Assembly: GCA_031257455.1 (NCBI GenBank)
Contig: JAIROQ010000181.1
Location: 1 to 5,769 of the forward strand
Direction: 5' to 3'
Origin: Prevotellaceae bacterium
GTDB taxonomy: Bacteria; Bacteroidota; Bacteroidia; Bacteroidales; UBA932
DNA length: 5,769 nucleotides
Shown here: in pieces, positions 1-5,651 of the stretch
Layout: every line of letters begins with the position of its first letter
Position numbering within the stretch: position 1 is the stretch's first letter
The notes under the pieces: model-generated
The model's input: only the letters and a program-made list of their open reading frames with translations
Databases searched by the model: none
Told to the model about the DNA's origin: nothing
Position numbers and translations under genes: made by a program

Positions 1-277
1 GTCAAAAGGTGTACATGGTGTTGGATAATGTCCGCTTCCATCATGCGAAACGCTTAAAACCCCTGTTGGAACGCTACAAGGACAGGATTGAACTGATATT
101 CTTACCGCCCTATTCGCCGGACTTGAATCCGGTGGAACGAGTATGGTGGCTAATGCGAAAACAGGTTACCCACAAAGATGGGTAAAATCCATGGATGACC
201 GCCTGGCCGATTTCCACGAATGGTATGAACACACCTCTCAACAGCAGATATTGTCCGTCTGCAATATTCATTTTTAA
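1..277 (+). pseudogene. IS630-family transposase, C-terminal fragment, frameshifted
   Basis: This is the C-terminal third of a DDE transposase of the IS630/Tc1-mariner type, which cuts and joins DNA at TA dinucleotides. Reading from base 3, LDNVRFHHAK carries the second catalytic Asp (codon 24-26), and LPPYSPDLNPVERVWW carries the catalytic Glu (codon 135-137), a D-x36-E spacing that fits the family. This frame stops at 183-185, soon after QVTHK. The reading continues in the frame starting at 185 as KSMDDRLADFHEWYEHTSQQ, ending at the stop 275-277, which looks like a natural C-terminus. A single lost base after about 175 explains the break: adding one pyrimidine restores T-H-N-R-W, as expected in the family. 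The first Asp and N-terminus lie outside the window. The shift site is not a convincing slippery heptamer, so I read this as a dead gene or a sequencing error rather than programmed frameshifting. Confidence 0.88.
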
Positions 278-330
278 CATGCCTTTTTGAATTAATTTAC
301 AAAACCAGCCGGATTTTGCCATGACTGTTA
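1..330 (+). mobile_element. right end of an IS630-type insertion sequence (boundary approximate)
   Basis: The transposase fragment ends at 277, and IS630-type elements normally finish within some tens of bases of their transposase stop, bordered by a TA dinucleotide from the target. Candidate borders are the TA dinucleotides at about 329-339. The inverted-repeat partner lies left of the window, so the exact end cannot be placed; 330 is a guess. The stretch 290-322 is a plausible terminal repeat but is not proven. Confidence 0.45.
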
Positions 331-345
331 TATTTTATAGCTTTG
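315..345 (+). promoter_or_regulatory. Bacteroidota-type promoter for the rightward operon
   Basis: A TTTG at 315-318 (-33 box) is followed after 19 nt by TAGCTTTG at 338-345, a perfect match to the TAnnTTTG -7 consensus of the Bacteroidota primary sigma factor. Transcription should begin near 350-353, giving a leader of about 30 nt before the ATG at 383. The -33 box may lie inside the end of the neighbouring insertion sequence, so the promoter may be partly supplied by it. The leader is AT-rich, with inverted repeats (GCAAT 345-349 against ATTGC 359-363 or 375-379). Confidence 0.7.
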
Positions 346-382
346 CAATCATAAAATCATTGCTAATAAAAATTATTGCCGT

Positions 383-1258
383 ATGAAAAAAATATTCCTG
401 TTTAGTATTGTCTGGATAGCTGCCGCAGTGCAGGCGTTTGCGCAGCCGTCTGTGGCCGAAGTGTCAAAAATCCTTGCGGAGGCCGACTGGCAAACAAAAG
501 AAATCACCGGAAATATCACCTTACGCCAAGTGCAGCTTACGCTTTTCGGGGCGCAGCAGAGTATCCATATTCTGGAAATTATTCCCGATGGCGCTGTCCG
601 GTTAGGCATACATGACGTGAGCGACACGCTTATCGGCACAAGCGAATTATGCCGGCAGGTCAATGCCATTGCCGGCATTAATGCTTCCTTCTTTGATATG
701 AAAAACGGCGGTTCGGTGGACTTCGTGCGCGTCAATGGAACGGTTTTGCACAAGACGGCAAAGCGCACTTCCCGCAATAATGCGGCGCTGGCTATCGACT
801 CATCCACCGTGCGCATACTCGCCCGCGACACGACCATCGCCGAATGGGAAAATACGATTGACAGCAGGAATGTACTGGTCGCCGGCCCGCTGGTTATGAA
901 AGACGGGCTGCCTGCACGGTTGCAGGAAAGCGCCTTTAACCAAAACCGGCATCCGCGCACTTTTGTGGCTACGAAGAGTGATGGCGCTGTTTTGCTGGTC
1001 GTGGTGGACGGCCGGAATACCCGCGCTGCGGGAATGAGCATCCCCGAACTTTATGTATTGTCCGAAGCGTTGGATTGCCGCGATGCCATGAACTTTGACG
1101 GCGGCGGCTCTTCCACCATGTATGTGCGTGGCGAGAATGAAAACGGAATAGTAAATTATCCCAGCGACAATAAATTGTTTGACCACTACGGCGAGCGCCG
1201 GGTAGCCAATATAATTTATGTAAAAGCCACCCCCGGACAGCCGGTTTTAAATGAATAA
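383..1258 (+). CDS. secreted phosphodiester glycosidase family protein (NAGPA/DUF2233 domain)
   Basis: The 291-residue product has a typical signal peptide: Lys2-Lys3, a hydrophobic stretch at about 4-19, and a signal peptidase I site AFA|Q after residue 20. There is no lipobox Cys, so it should be a soluble exported (periplasmic) protein. The rest fits the phosphodiester glycosidase domain (Pfam NAGPA family, PF09992): AGINASFFD at 97-105, HPRTFVA at 190-196, VVDGR at 207-211, the signature MNFDGGGSSTM at 236-246, and the closing GERRVANIIYV at 270-280. The human member removes GlcNAc from GlcNAc-1-phospho-mannose. Bacterial members probably cleave sugar-1-phosphodiester links in surface or exopolymer glycans, but the substrate here cannot be told. 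It is first in a three-gene operon, 5 nt ahead of queG. The start at 383 is supported by the signal peptide and the promoter 38 nt upstream; there is no strong Shine-Dalgarno sequence, as usual in this phylum. Confidence 0.88.
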   Translation: MKKIFLFSIVWIAAAVQAFAQPSVAEVSKILAEADWQTKEITGNITLRQVQLTLFGAQQSIHILEIIPDGAVRLGIHDVSDTLIGTSELCRQVNAIAGINASFFDMKNGGSVDFVRVNGTVLHKTAKRTSRNNAALAIDSSTVRILARDTTIAEWENTIDSRNVLVAGPLVMKDGLPARLQESAFNQNRHPRTFVATKSDGAVLLVVVDGRNTRAAGMSIPELYVLSEALDCRDAMNFDGGGSSTMYVRGENENGIVNYPSDNKLFDHYGERRVANIIYVKATPGQPVLNE

Positions 1259-1263
1259 CAGGT

Positions 1264-2175
1264 ATGGATAAACCGGCGTTCACGCAATTCATAAAAGATG
1301 CTGTAGCCGGAGCGGGTTTCGATGCTTGCGGCATCGCGGCGGCTACGGCGCTGGAAACAGAAAGGTCGCACCTGAACAGTTGGCTGGCGGCCGGTCATCA
1401 TGCCGGGATGGCTTATATGGCGCGGAATGTGGAGAAGCGTGCCAATCCTGCCTTGCTGGTCGAAAATGCCCGGTCGGTAGTTGTGTCGCTGTTGAACTAC
1501 AAGCCGCCGCAGCGCCAACCGGCCAACGTCCCCCAAATTGCTTACTATGCCTATGGCATAGACTACCACCATTTCATCCGGGAAAAATTAGCGGCAGTGA
1601 TGGCAGCGGTGAAAGCCGTTTCGCCGGCAACTGTCTTGCGCGGTTTTGTAGATTCCGCACCGATATTGGAAAAAGCGTGGGCTGTCCGTGCCGGACTGGG
1701 CTGGATAGGGAAAAATAATCTGTTGATTTCGCCCGTGCTGGGTTCTTTTACATTTATCGCCACGCTGGTGCTGGATGCGGAGTTGGAATATGCCACGCGG
1801 CGGGAGAAAAACCGTTGCGGAAAATGTACGCGGTGTCTGGATGCCTGTCCCGGCGGGGCTTTGCGCCCCTACCGGCTGAATGCGAACCGTTGTATTTCAT
1901 ACCACAATAAACGTAAAGGCGAAAACGGCGTGCCGTTGAAAAACTATTGCTTCGGTTGCGATTATTGCCAGCTGGCATGCCCGTGGAATGCCCAGACGCC
2001 GCCGCACCGGATGAATAACTGGACTATTCCCGAAATAGTCAATTTCACTGCCGGCGACTGGCATAACTTGGATGAGCCGGCTTTTAATACTATCTTTGCA
2101 AAGTCGGTTTTGCAGGACGTGGGCTTTGCAAAACTGAAAGCCAATCTGGATGCATGCAATGGCAAACCATTATAA
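1264..2175 (+). CDS. queG: epoxyqueuosine reductase QueG, short form
   Basis: QueG performs the last step of queuosine synthesis, reducing epoxyqueuosine to queuosine at position 34 of tRNAs with GUN anticodons. It uses cobalamin and two [4Fe-4S] clusters and acts in the cytoplasm. In the 303-residue product, VDSAPILEKAWA (129-140) carries the presumed catalytic Asp130 and is followed by AGLGWIGKNNLLI (143-155), both hallmarks of the cobalamin-binding domain. The ferredoxin-like part has CGKCTRCLDACP (Cys185, 188, 191, 195), RCISYH (Cys210) and CFGCDYCQLACPWN (Cys229, 232, 235, 239). Cys229 is additional to the usual second motif, which begins GCDxC. The E. coli and B. subtilis proteins are about 380 residues and carry C-terminal HEAT-like repeats; this one ends soon after the FAKSVLQDVGFAKLKAN segment (278-294) and lacks them. 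The ATG lies 5 nt after the previous stop, so the genes are surely co-transcribed; the 3' end overlaps the next gene by 22 nt. Confidence 0.95.
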   Translation: MDKPAFTQFIKDAVAGAGFDACGIAAATALETERSHLNSWLAAGHHAGMAYMARNVEKRANPALLVENARSVVVSLLNYKPPQRQPANVPQIAYYAYGIDYHHFIREKLAAVMAAVKAVSPATVLRGFVDSAPILEKAWAVRAGLGWIGKNNLLISPVLGSFTFIATLVLDAELEYATRREKNRCGKCTRCLDACPGGALRPYRLNANRCISYHNKRKGENGVPLKNYCFGCDYCQLACPWNAQTPPHRMNNWTIPEIVNFTAGDWHNLDEPAFNTIFAKSVLQDVGFAKLKANLDACNGKPL

Positions 2176-3092
2176 CAATTCCTGCGTTTCCGCAGCAGAT
2201 GAACTACCGCACGCCGGCCCTGTTCATCGGCTCTTGCTTTGCGGCAAACATGGGCGATGCCATGCATCAACGTAAATTCCCGGTAACAATAAATCCGTTC
2301 GGCGTAGCGTATAATCCGCAGTCGGTAGTGCAGGCGCTGCAGCGGCTGCGCAATGGAAATCTTTTTGAAGAACAGGAGTTGGTTTGCTGCCGGGGGCTAT
2401 GGACAACGTTTTCGCACCACAGCAGTTTTTCGCACCCCGATGCGGCGATGTTTCTGCAGCAGGCGAACGCCGCTTTGCAAAAAGGACAGGAGGCTTTCCG
2501 CCGCGCGTCTTTTCTGGTGGTGAGCTTGGGTACGTCATGGGCTTACCGGCATAAAGGGAAAAATATGATTGTAGCCAATTGCCATAAATTCCCGGCTACG
2601 GATTTTGAACGTGTCTTCCTGCCCGCTGAGGAAACGGCGGAACTGTTTGCACAGGAAATTTCAGCCGACCTCTCGCGTACATGGATTTTCACGGTAAGCC
2701 CCGTTCGCCACTGGAAAGACGGCGCGCACGGAAACCAGTTGAGCAAGGCCTCGCTGTTGCTTGCTGTCGAAAAATTGCAGCAACAGTTCCCGAATGTCCG
2801 GTATTTTCCCGCGTATGAAATCATGATGGACGAACTGCGCGATTACCGCTTCTATGCCGGAGATATGCTGCATCCTTCCGCACAGGCTGTAAATTATATC
2901 TGGCAACGCTTTTCGGAAGCCGCACTTGACGGAGAGGCCAGGAAAATCATGCATGAAGTCGAACAAATCACCGCTGCGCAACAGCACCGCCCGCTGCATG
3001 AAGATACCGAAGCGCACCGGACATTCCTGATGGAAATCCACCGGAAAATACAGGATTTTTCGGCGCGTTATCCGTTTATTCCTTTTTTATAG
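2154..3092 (+). CDS. GSCFA domain protein, SGNH-hydrolase-like
   Basis: The 312-residue product begins TIITIPAFP and then carries the family-naming motif IGSCFAANMG (25-34). It continues with INPFGVAYNP (46-55), SLGTSWAY (124-131), TVSPVRHWKDGAHGNQLSKA (180-199) and FYAGDMLHPSA (233-243). GSCFA proteins belong to the SGNH/GDSL hydrolase superfamily. Ser27 would be the nucleophile and Asp237-x-x-His240 the block V pair, which suggests an esterase or related hydrolase; no substrate is established. There is no signal peptide or membrane segment, so it is probably cytoplasmic. The ATG at 2154 lies inside the queG end. A later Met at residue 16 (2199) would avoid the overlap, but the sequence before it (QTIITIPAFP) matches the usual start of the family, so 2154 is preferred and translational coupling is likely. 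It ends with TAG at 3090-3092, three bases from the lpxA stop. Confidence 0.9.
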   Translation: MQWQTIITIPAFPQQMNYRTPALFIGSCFAANMGDAMHQRKFPVTINPFGVAYNPQSVVQALQRLRNGNLFEEQELVCCRGLWTTFSHHSSFSHPDAAMFLQQANAALQKGQEAFRRASFLVVSLGTSWAYRHKGKNMIVANCHKFPATDFERVFLPAEETAELFAQEISADLSRTWIFTVSPVRHWKDGAHGNQLSKASLLLAVEKLQQQFPNVRYFPAYEIMMDELRDYRFYAGDMLHPSAQAVNYIWQRFSEAALDGEARKIMHEVEQITAAQQHRPLHEDTEAHRTFLMEIHRKIQDFSARYPFIPFL

Positions 3093-3095
3093 GGG

Positions 3096-3890
3096 TTATT
3101 CGTCCAGGCCTCCCGTTATGGCGCTTTTGATGATGCCGCGCTTGGACGAACGGATGAAATGCAAAATCGTATCGCGTTCGGGCGTTGCCGCAAATGTGTC
3201 TTCTATTTTCTTACACGCATCGGTCGTGTTAAACCCGCCGCCATAAATGATTTTATAGATATTGCTTATTTCCTGTATTTGCCCGTTGCTGAAGCCCCGC
3301 CGCCGCAGACCGATAATATTTACGCCGCCAAACGCCAATGGACGGTGGCCGGCCAATATGTAAGGCGGCACATCCTTGCCGATAAGCGAACCGCCGGAAA
3401 GCATGGAATGAATGCCGATACGCGTAAACTGATGCGCGGAAGAATTGCCGCCGATAATTGCCCAGTCTTCGACTATCGTTTCACCGGCAATGCCTACATA
3501 GCTTACCAGTACTACATTATTACCCACTATGCAGTCATGGGCAATGTGCACGTACGACATGACCAGGGTGTTGTCCCCGATGCGCGTGATGCCTTTATTG
3601 CTGGCTTCCGTTCCCCGGTTAATCGTAGCGCATTCGCGGATAACCGTGTTATCGCCGATTTCCACATACGTTACCTCGCCCTGGAATTTGAGGTCTTGCG
3701 GGATAGCCCCAATCACCGCACCGGGAAATACCCGGCAGTTTTTACCGATTTTCACGTAGTCCATGATTGTTACATTCGGCCCAATCCATGAATTGTCGCC
3801 GATTTCTACGTTGCCGGCAATGGTGGTGAACGGTTCTACCGTCACATTTTTCCCCAATTTGGCGCGGGGGTGGATTTGATTTAAATTCAT
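3096..3890 (-). CDS. lpxA: UDP-N-acetylglucosamine 3-O-acyltransferase LpxA
   Basis: LpxA moves a 3-hydroxyacyl chain from acyl carrier protein to UDP-GlcNAc, the first step of lipid A synthesis, as a cytoplasmic trimer. The 264 residues show left-handed beta-helix hexapeptide repeats through about 185 and then the helical C-terminal part (GLRRRGF at 194-200). Signature segments are GAIPQDLKF (61-69), TINRGTE (89-95), YVHIAHDCIVGN (113-124) and SAHQFTRIG (151-159). His115 and His118 match E. coli His122 and the catalytic base His125, and His153 matches His160. The position of E. coli His144 is Glu137 here. Gly166 sits at the ruler position of E. coli Gly173, consistent with a long (C14 or longer) acyl chain. 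The start is placed at the ATG at 3890: a TTG at 3902 in the same frame would add only four residues and is less likely. It follows lpxC/fabZ by 46 nt in one operon, and is convergent with the GSCFA gene. Confidence 0.96.
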   Translation of the reverse strand: MNLNQIHPRAKLGKNVTVEPFTTIAGNVEIGDNSWIGPNVTIMDYVKIGKNCRVFPGAVIGAIPQDLKFQGEVTYVEIGDNTVIRECATINRGTEASNKGITRIGDNTLVMSYVHIAHDCIVGNNVVLVSYVGIAGETIVEDWAIIGGNSSAHQFTRIGIHSMLSGGSLIGKDVPPYILAGHRPLAFGGVNIIGLRRRGFSNGQIQEISNIYKIIYGGGFNTTDACKKIEDTFAATPERDTILHFIRSSKRGIIKSAITGGLDE

Positions 3891-3920
3891 AGCTGTTTCC
3901 AATGAATGGTGAAAAGGGCG

Positions 3921-3938
3921 AATGCCGGACGGGGCATT
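3921..3938 (-). promoter_or_regulatory. hairpin over the lpxC/fabZ stop codon, before lpxA
   Basis: AATGCC at 3921-3926 and GGCATT at 3933-3938 form a perfect 6-bp inverted repeat with a 6-nt loop. In the leftward transcript it covers most of the lpxC/fabZ stop codon (3939-3937) and lies 30 nt before the lpxA ATG. The sequence following in that direction (CGCCCTTTTC) is not a proper U-run, so it is not a strong terminator; it may stabilise the upstream message or tune lpxA expression. Read rightward it is followed by ATTTTTTATT and looks more terminator-like, but no rightward gene ends here. Confidence 0.4.
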
Positions 3939-5334
3939 ATTTTTTATTATGTACGATTTGCGCCATCAGTTCCCCTTCGGTAACCAATGAGTCGCCCACG
4001 AATGCCTGTCCCAACATGTTCACAATACCGCGCCGGATGGGTTCCAGCAATTCCAATTTGAATATGAGCGTATCGCCGGGGACAATTTTGCGTTTGAATT
4101 TTACTTTATCTATTTTTATGAAGTAGGTCGAATAATTTTCCGGGTCTTCTACGGCGCTTAATGCCAAAATGCCGCCGACCTGCGCCATCGCTTCAATCAC
4201 CAGCACGCCCGGCATCACCGGCTCTTCGGGGAAATGACCGACAAAAAACGGCTCGTTCATCGTTACGTTTTTTATGCCGACAACATATTCATTGGTGCGT
4301 TGCAGGATTTTATCCACCAGCAAAAACGGCGGGCGGTGCGGTAATAATTTGCGGATGCCGTTAATATCAAACAGCGGTTCTTCATTCGGATTATAGCGGG
4401 GCGCTACCGGTTTCAGCGCTTCTTTCTTGGCTAATTTGCGCAGCGTTTTGGCTACTTCCGTATTGATTTGATGTCCGGGTTTGGTGGCAATGATTTTCCC
4501 TTTTATCGGGAATCCGATCAACGCAAGATCGCCCATGAGGTCGAGCAATTTGTGGCGGGCGATTTCATTCGGGAAACGCAACTCCAGATTATTCAGGTAA
4601 CCGGCCGGAACGCGCTCCAGAGTCGGCTTGTTGAACAACTCGGCTACATATTTCAATTCTTCGGGAGTTACCGGTTTTTCGACAATCACAATAGCGTTTT
4701 CCATGTCGCCGCCTTTGATAAGGTTGTTCTGGAACAGCGGCGCAAGTTCGTGGAAAAACACGAACGTGCGGCATGGCGCTACCTGCGCGGCAAAGTCTTC
4801 TATTTTATTCAGCCGTGCATATTGGTTGCCCACTACTTGCGAATTGTAATCAATCATCAGGTCGATGCTGAAATCCTGGTCGGGCAGGAACACAATTTCC
4901 TTGTTGTTCTGTTCGTCCCGGTACACAAATTTTTCGCGGACTTCAAAGATAAACCGTTTTTCGTCCTGTTCTTCCAGGCCGGCCTGCGCAAAGGCTTCCG
5001 CATACCGGCGGGAACTGCCGTCCAGCACGGGCGCTTCGGCCGTATCGATTTTTACCAGCGCATTATCGATTTCCATGCCCAGGAAAGTGGCCATTAAATG
5101 TTCTATCGTACAAATACGAATATCATTATGCGTTAATGTCGTACCGCGCGCGGTGGCGGATACATAATCGGCTATGGCGTCAATGACTGGTTGGTGGGGA
5201 AGGTCGGTGCGTTGAAATTTTATTCCGTGATTAGCCGGTGCGGGACACACGGTCATTGTTACTTCCGCCCCCGTGTGCAGGCCTTTGCCTGAAAAGGTTG
5301 CTTCCCGGCGTAGGGTATGCTGTTTTTGCTGCAT
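3937..5334 (-). CDS. lpxC/fabZ: bifunctional UDP-3-O-acyl-N-acetylglucosamine deacetylase / 3-hydroxyacyl-ACP dehydratase (LpxC-FabZ fusion)
   Basis: This single 465-residue chain joins two enzymes, an arrangement typical of Bacteroidota. Residues 1 to about 304 are LpxC, the zinc deacetylase that commits UDP-acyl-GlcNAc to lipid A. It has GKGLHTG (16-22), the EH pair Glu78-His79 in IEHLMATFLGMEIDNA, RHKLLDLMGDLALIG (260-274) with His261 and Asp265, and GHQINTEVA (287-295) with His288. These match E. coli Glu78, His79, His238, Asp242 and His265. After a linker, residues about 322-465 are FabZ, which dehydrates 3-hydroxyacyl-ACP in fatty acid synthesis: LLPHRPPFLLVDKI (330-343), GHFPEEPVMPG (366-376) with catalytic His367, and IEAMAQVGG (380-388) with catalytic Glu381. 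All catalytic residues of both halves are present. Both domains act on 3-hydroxyacyl substrates, so the fusion keeps the two competing pathways at equal dose. It is first in the leftward operon, with a promoter about 40 nt upstream and lpxA 46 nt downstream. Confidence 0.97.
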   Translation of the reverse strand: MQQKQHTLRREATFSGKGLHTGAEVTMTVCPAPANHGIKFQRTDLPHQPVIDAIADYVSATARGTTLTHNDIRICTIEHLMATFLGMEIDNALVKIDTAEAPVLDGSSRRYAEAFAQAGLEEQDEKRFIFEVREKFVYRDEQNNKEIVFLPDQDFSIDLMIDYNSQVVGNQYARLNKIEDFAAQVAPCRTFVFFHELAPLFQNNLIKGGDMENAIVIVEKPVTPEELKYVAELFNKPTLERVPAGYLNNLELRFPNEIARHKLLDLMGDLALIGFPIKGKIIATKPGHQINTEVAKTLRKLAKKEALKPVAPRYNPNEEPLFDINGIRKLLPHRPPFLLVDKILQRTNEYVVGIKNVTMNEPFFVGHFPEEPVMPGVLVIEAMAQVGGILALSAVEDPENYSTYFIKIDKVKFKRKIVPGDTLIFKLELLEPIRRGIVNMLGQAFVGDSLVTEGELMAQIVHNKK

Positions 5335-5374
5335 GCATTTTAATATAAGTTAAACATAGCGGTTTTCTGTTTTG

Positions 5375-5406
5375 CAAAAGTACAATAAAAAAAGATAACG
5401 ACCAAA
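5375..5406 (-). promoter_or_regulatory. Bacteroidota-type promoter of the lpxC/fabZ-lpxA operon
   Basis: On the minus strand a TTTG (5406-5403) is followed after 20 nt by TACTTTTG (5382-5375), a perfect TAnnTTTG box. Transcription should start near 5368, giving a leader of about 35 nt before the ATG at 5334. The promoter lies downstream of the leftward terminator at 5502-5471, so the operon is transcribed independently of whatever lies to the right. Confidence 0.8.
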
Positions 5407-5470
5407 ACTACCAATGGCGCGGGAAAGAGGGTTCATTCCGTTCATGGCCGGCCAAAGCCATTTAAAGATT

Positions 5471-5502
5471 AAAAAAAACCGCCGGTACATTTCTGCACCG
5501 GC
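5471..5502 (-). terminator. leftward intrinsic terminator with no visible gene upstream
   Basis: GCCGGT (5481-5486) and ACCGGC (5497-5502) form a 6-bp GC-rich stem with a 10-nt loop. In the leftward direction the stem is followed by GG and a run of eight T (5478-5471), the classical Rho-independent layout. An alternative fold (CTGC/GCAG around 5493-5504) overlaps it. No credible leftward gene ends before it within the window, so it must end a transcript that begins in the repeat region or beyond 5769. It insulates the lpxC/fabZ promoter. Confidence 0.75.
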
Positions 5503-5512
5503 AGTGCTTAAT

Positions 5513-5573
5513 TTTGAATGTTGAGGTTTGAATGTTGAATTGTTGAGTTGTTGAACTGTTGATTTGTTGAACA
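5513..5573. repeat. degenerate TTGA tandem array (eight units)
   Basis: Eight TTGA cores start at 5514, 5521, 5528, 5535, 5543, 5551, 5559 and 5567. The first four are spaced 7 nt (unit about TTGAATG) and the remainder 8 nt (unit about GTTGAACT). It is a clean short-period array with a switch in period at about 5541. Such low-complexity intergenic arrays occur in Bacteroidota genomes; no function is known to me. It sits directly next to the terminator. Confidence 0.8.
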
Positions 5574-5584
5574 GGCTGGTGCGC

Positions 5585-5651
5585 CAATCAAAATAGTCAA
5601 TATTCAATAATTAAATAGTCATTAATTAAATAGTCAATCAAAATAATCCAA
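5585..5651. repeat. AAATAGTCA direct repeats
   Basis: AAATAGTCA occurs exactly at 5591-5599, 5613-5621 and 5628-5636. A longer near-copy pair brackets the block: CAATCAAAATAGTCAA (5585-5600) and CAATCAAAATAATCCAA (5635-5651). TCAA tetramers, the reverse complement of the TTGA core of the preceding array, recur here (5588, 5597, 5604, 5634, 5638), so the two blocks are loosely inverted relative to each other. Confidence 0.7.

Noticed and set aside
171..185. Programmed -1 frameshifting in the transposase
   Set aside because: No canonical slippery heptamer allows good re-pairing at the shift, and a single missing base restores the expected residues.
110..322. 70-codon leftward open frame over the IS end
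   Set aside because: It is antisense to the clear transposase C-terminus and to its tail, and shows no domain of its own.
373..1041. 222-codon leftward open frame opposite the glycosidase gene
   Set aside because: The opposite strand encodes a full protein with signal peptide and the DGGGSSTM signature; this is a shadow.
3891..3902. Upstream TTG start for lpxA adding four residues
   Set aside because: The ATG at 3890 gives the usual LpxA N-terminus; a TTG start adding META-like residues is less likely.
4468..5097. 209-codon rightward open frame opposite lpxC/fabZ
   Set aside because: It is the antisense of the LpxC domain, whose zinc and catalytic residues are all present on the other strand.
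5350..5607. 85-codon leftward open frame upstream of lpxC/fabZ
   Set aside because: It runs through the TTGA repeats, the terminator hairpin and the lpxC/fabZ promoter, and the translation has no recognisable motif; its openness comes from the repeats.
5585..5651. CRISPR-like array
   Set aside because: Repeats are only 9 nt, the spacing is irregular (13 and 6 nt between copies) and there are no cas genes.
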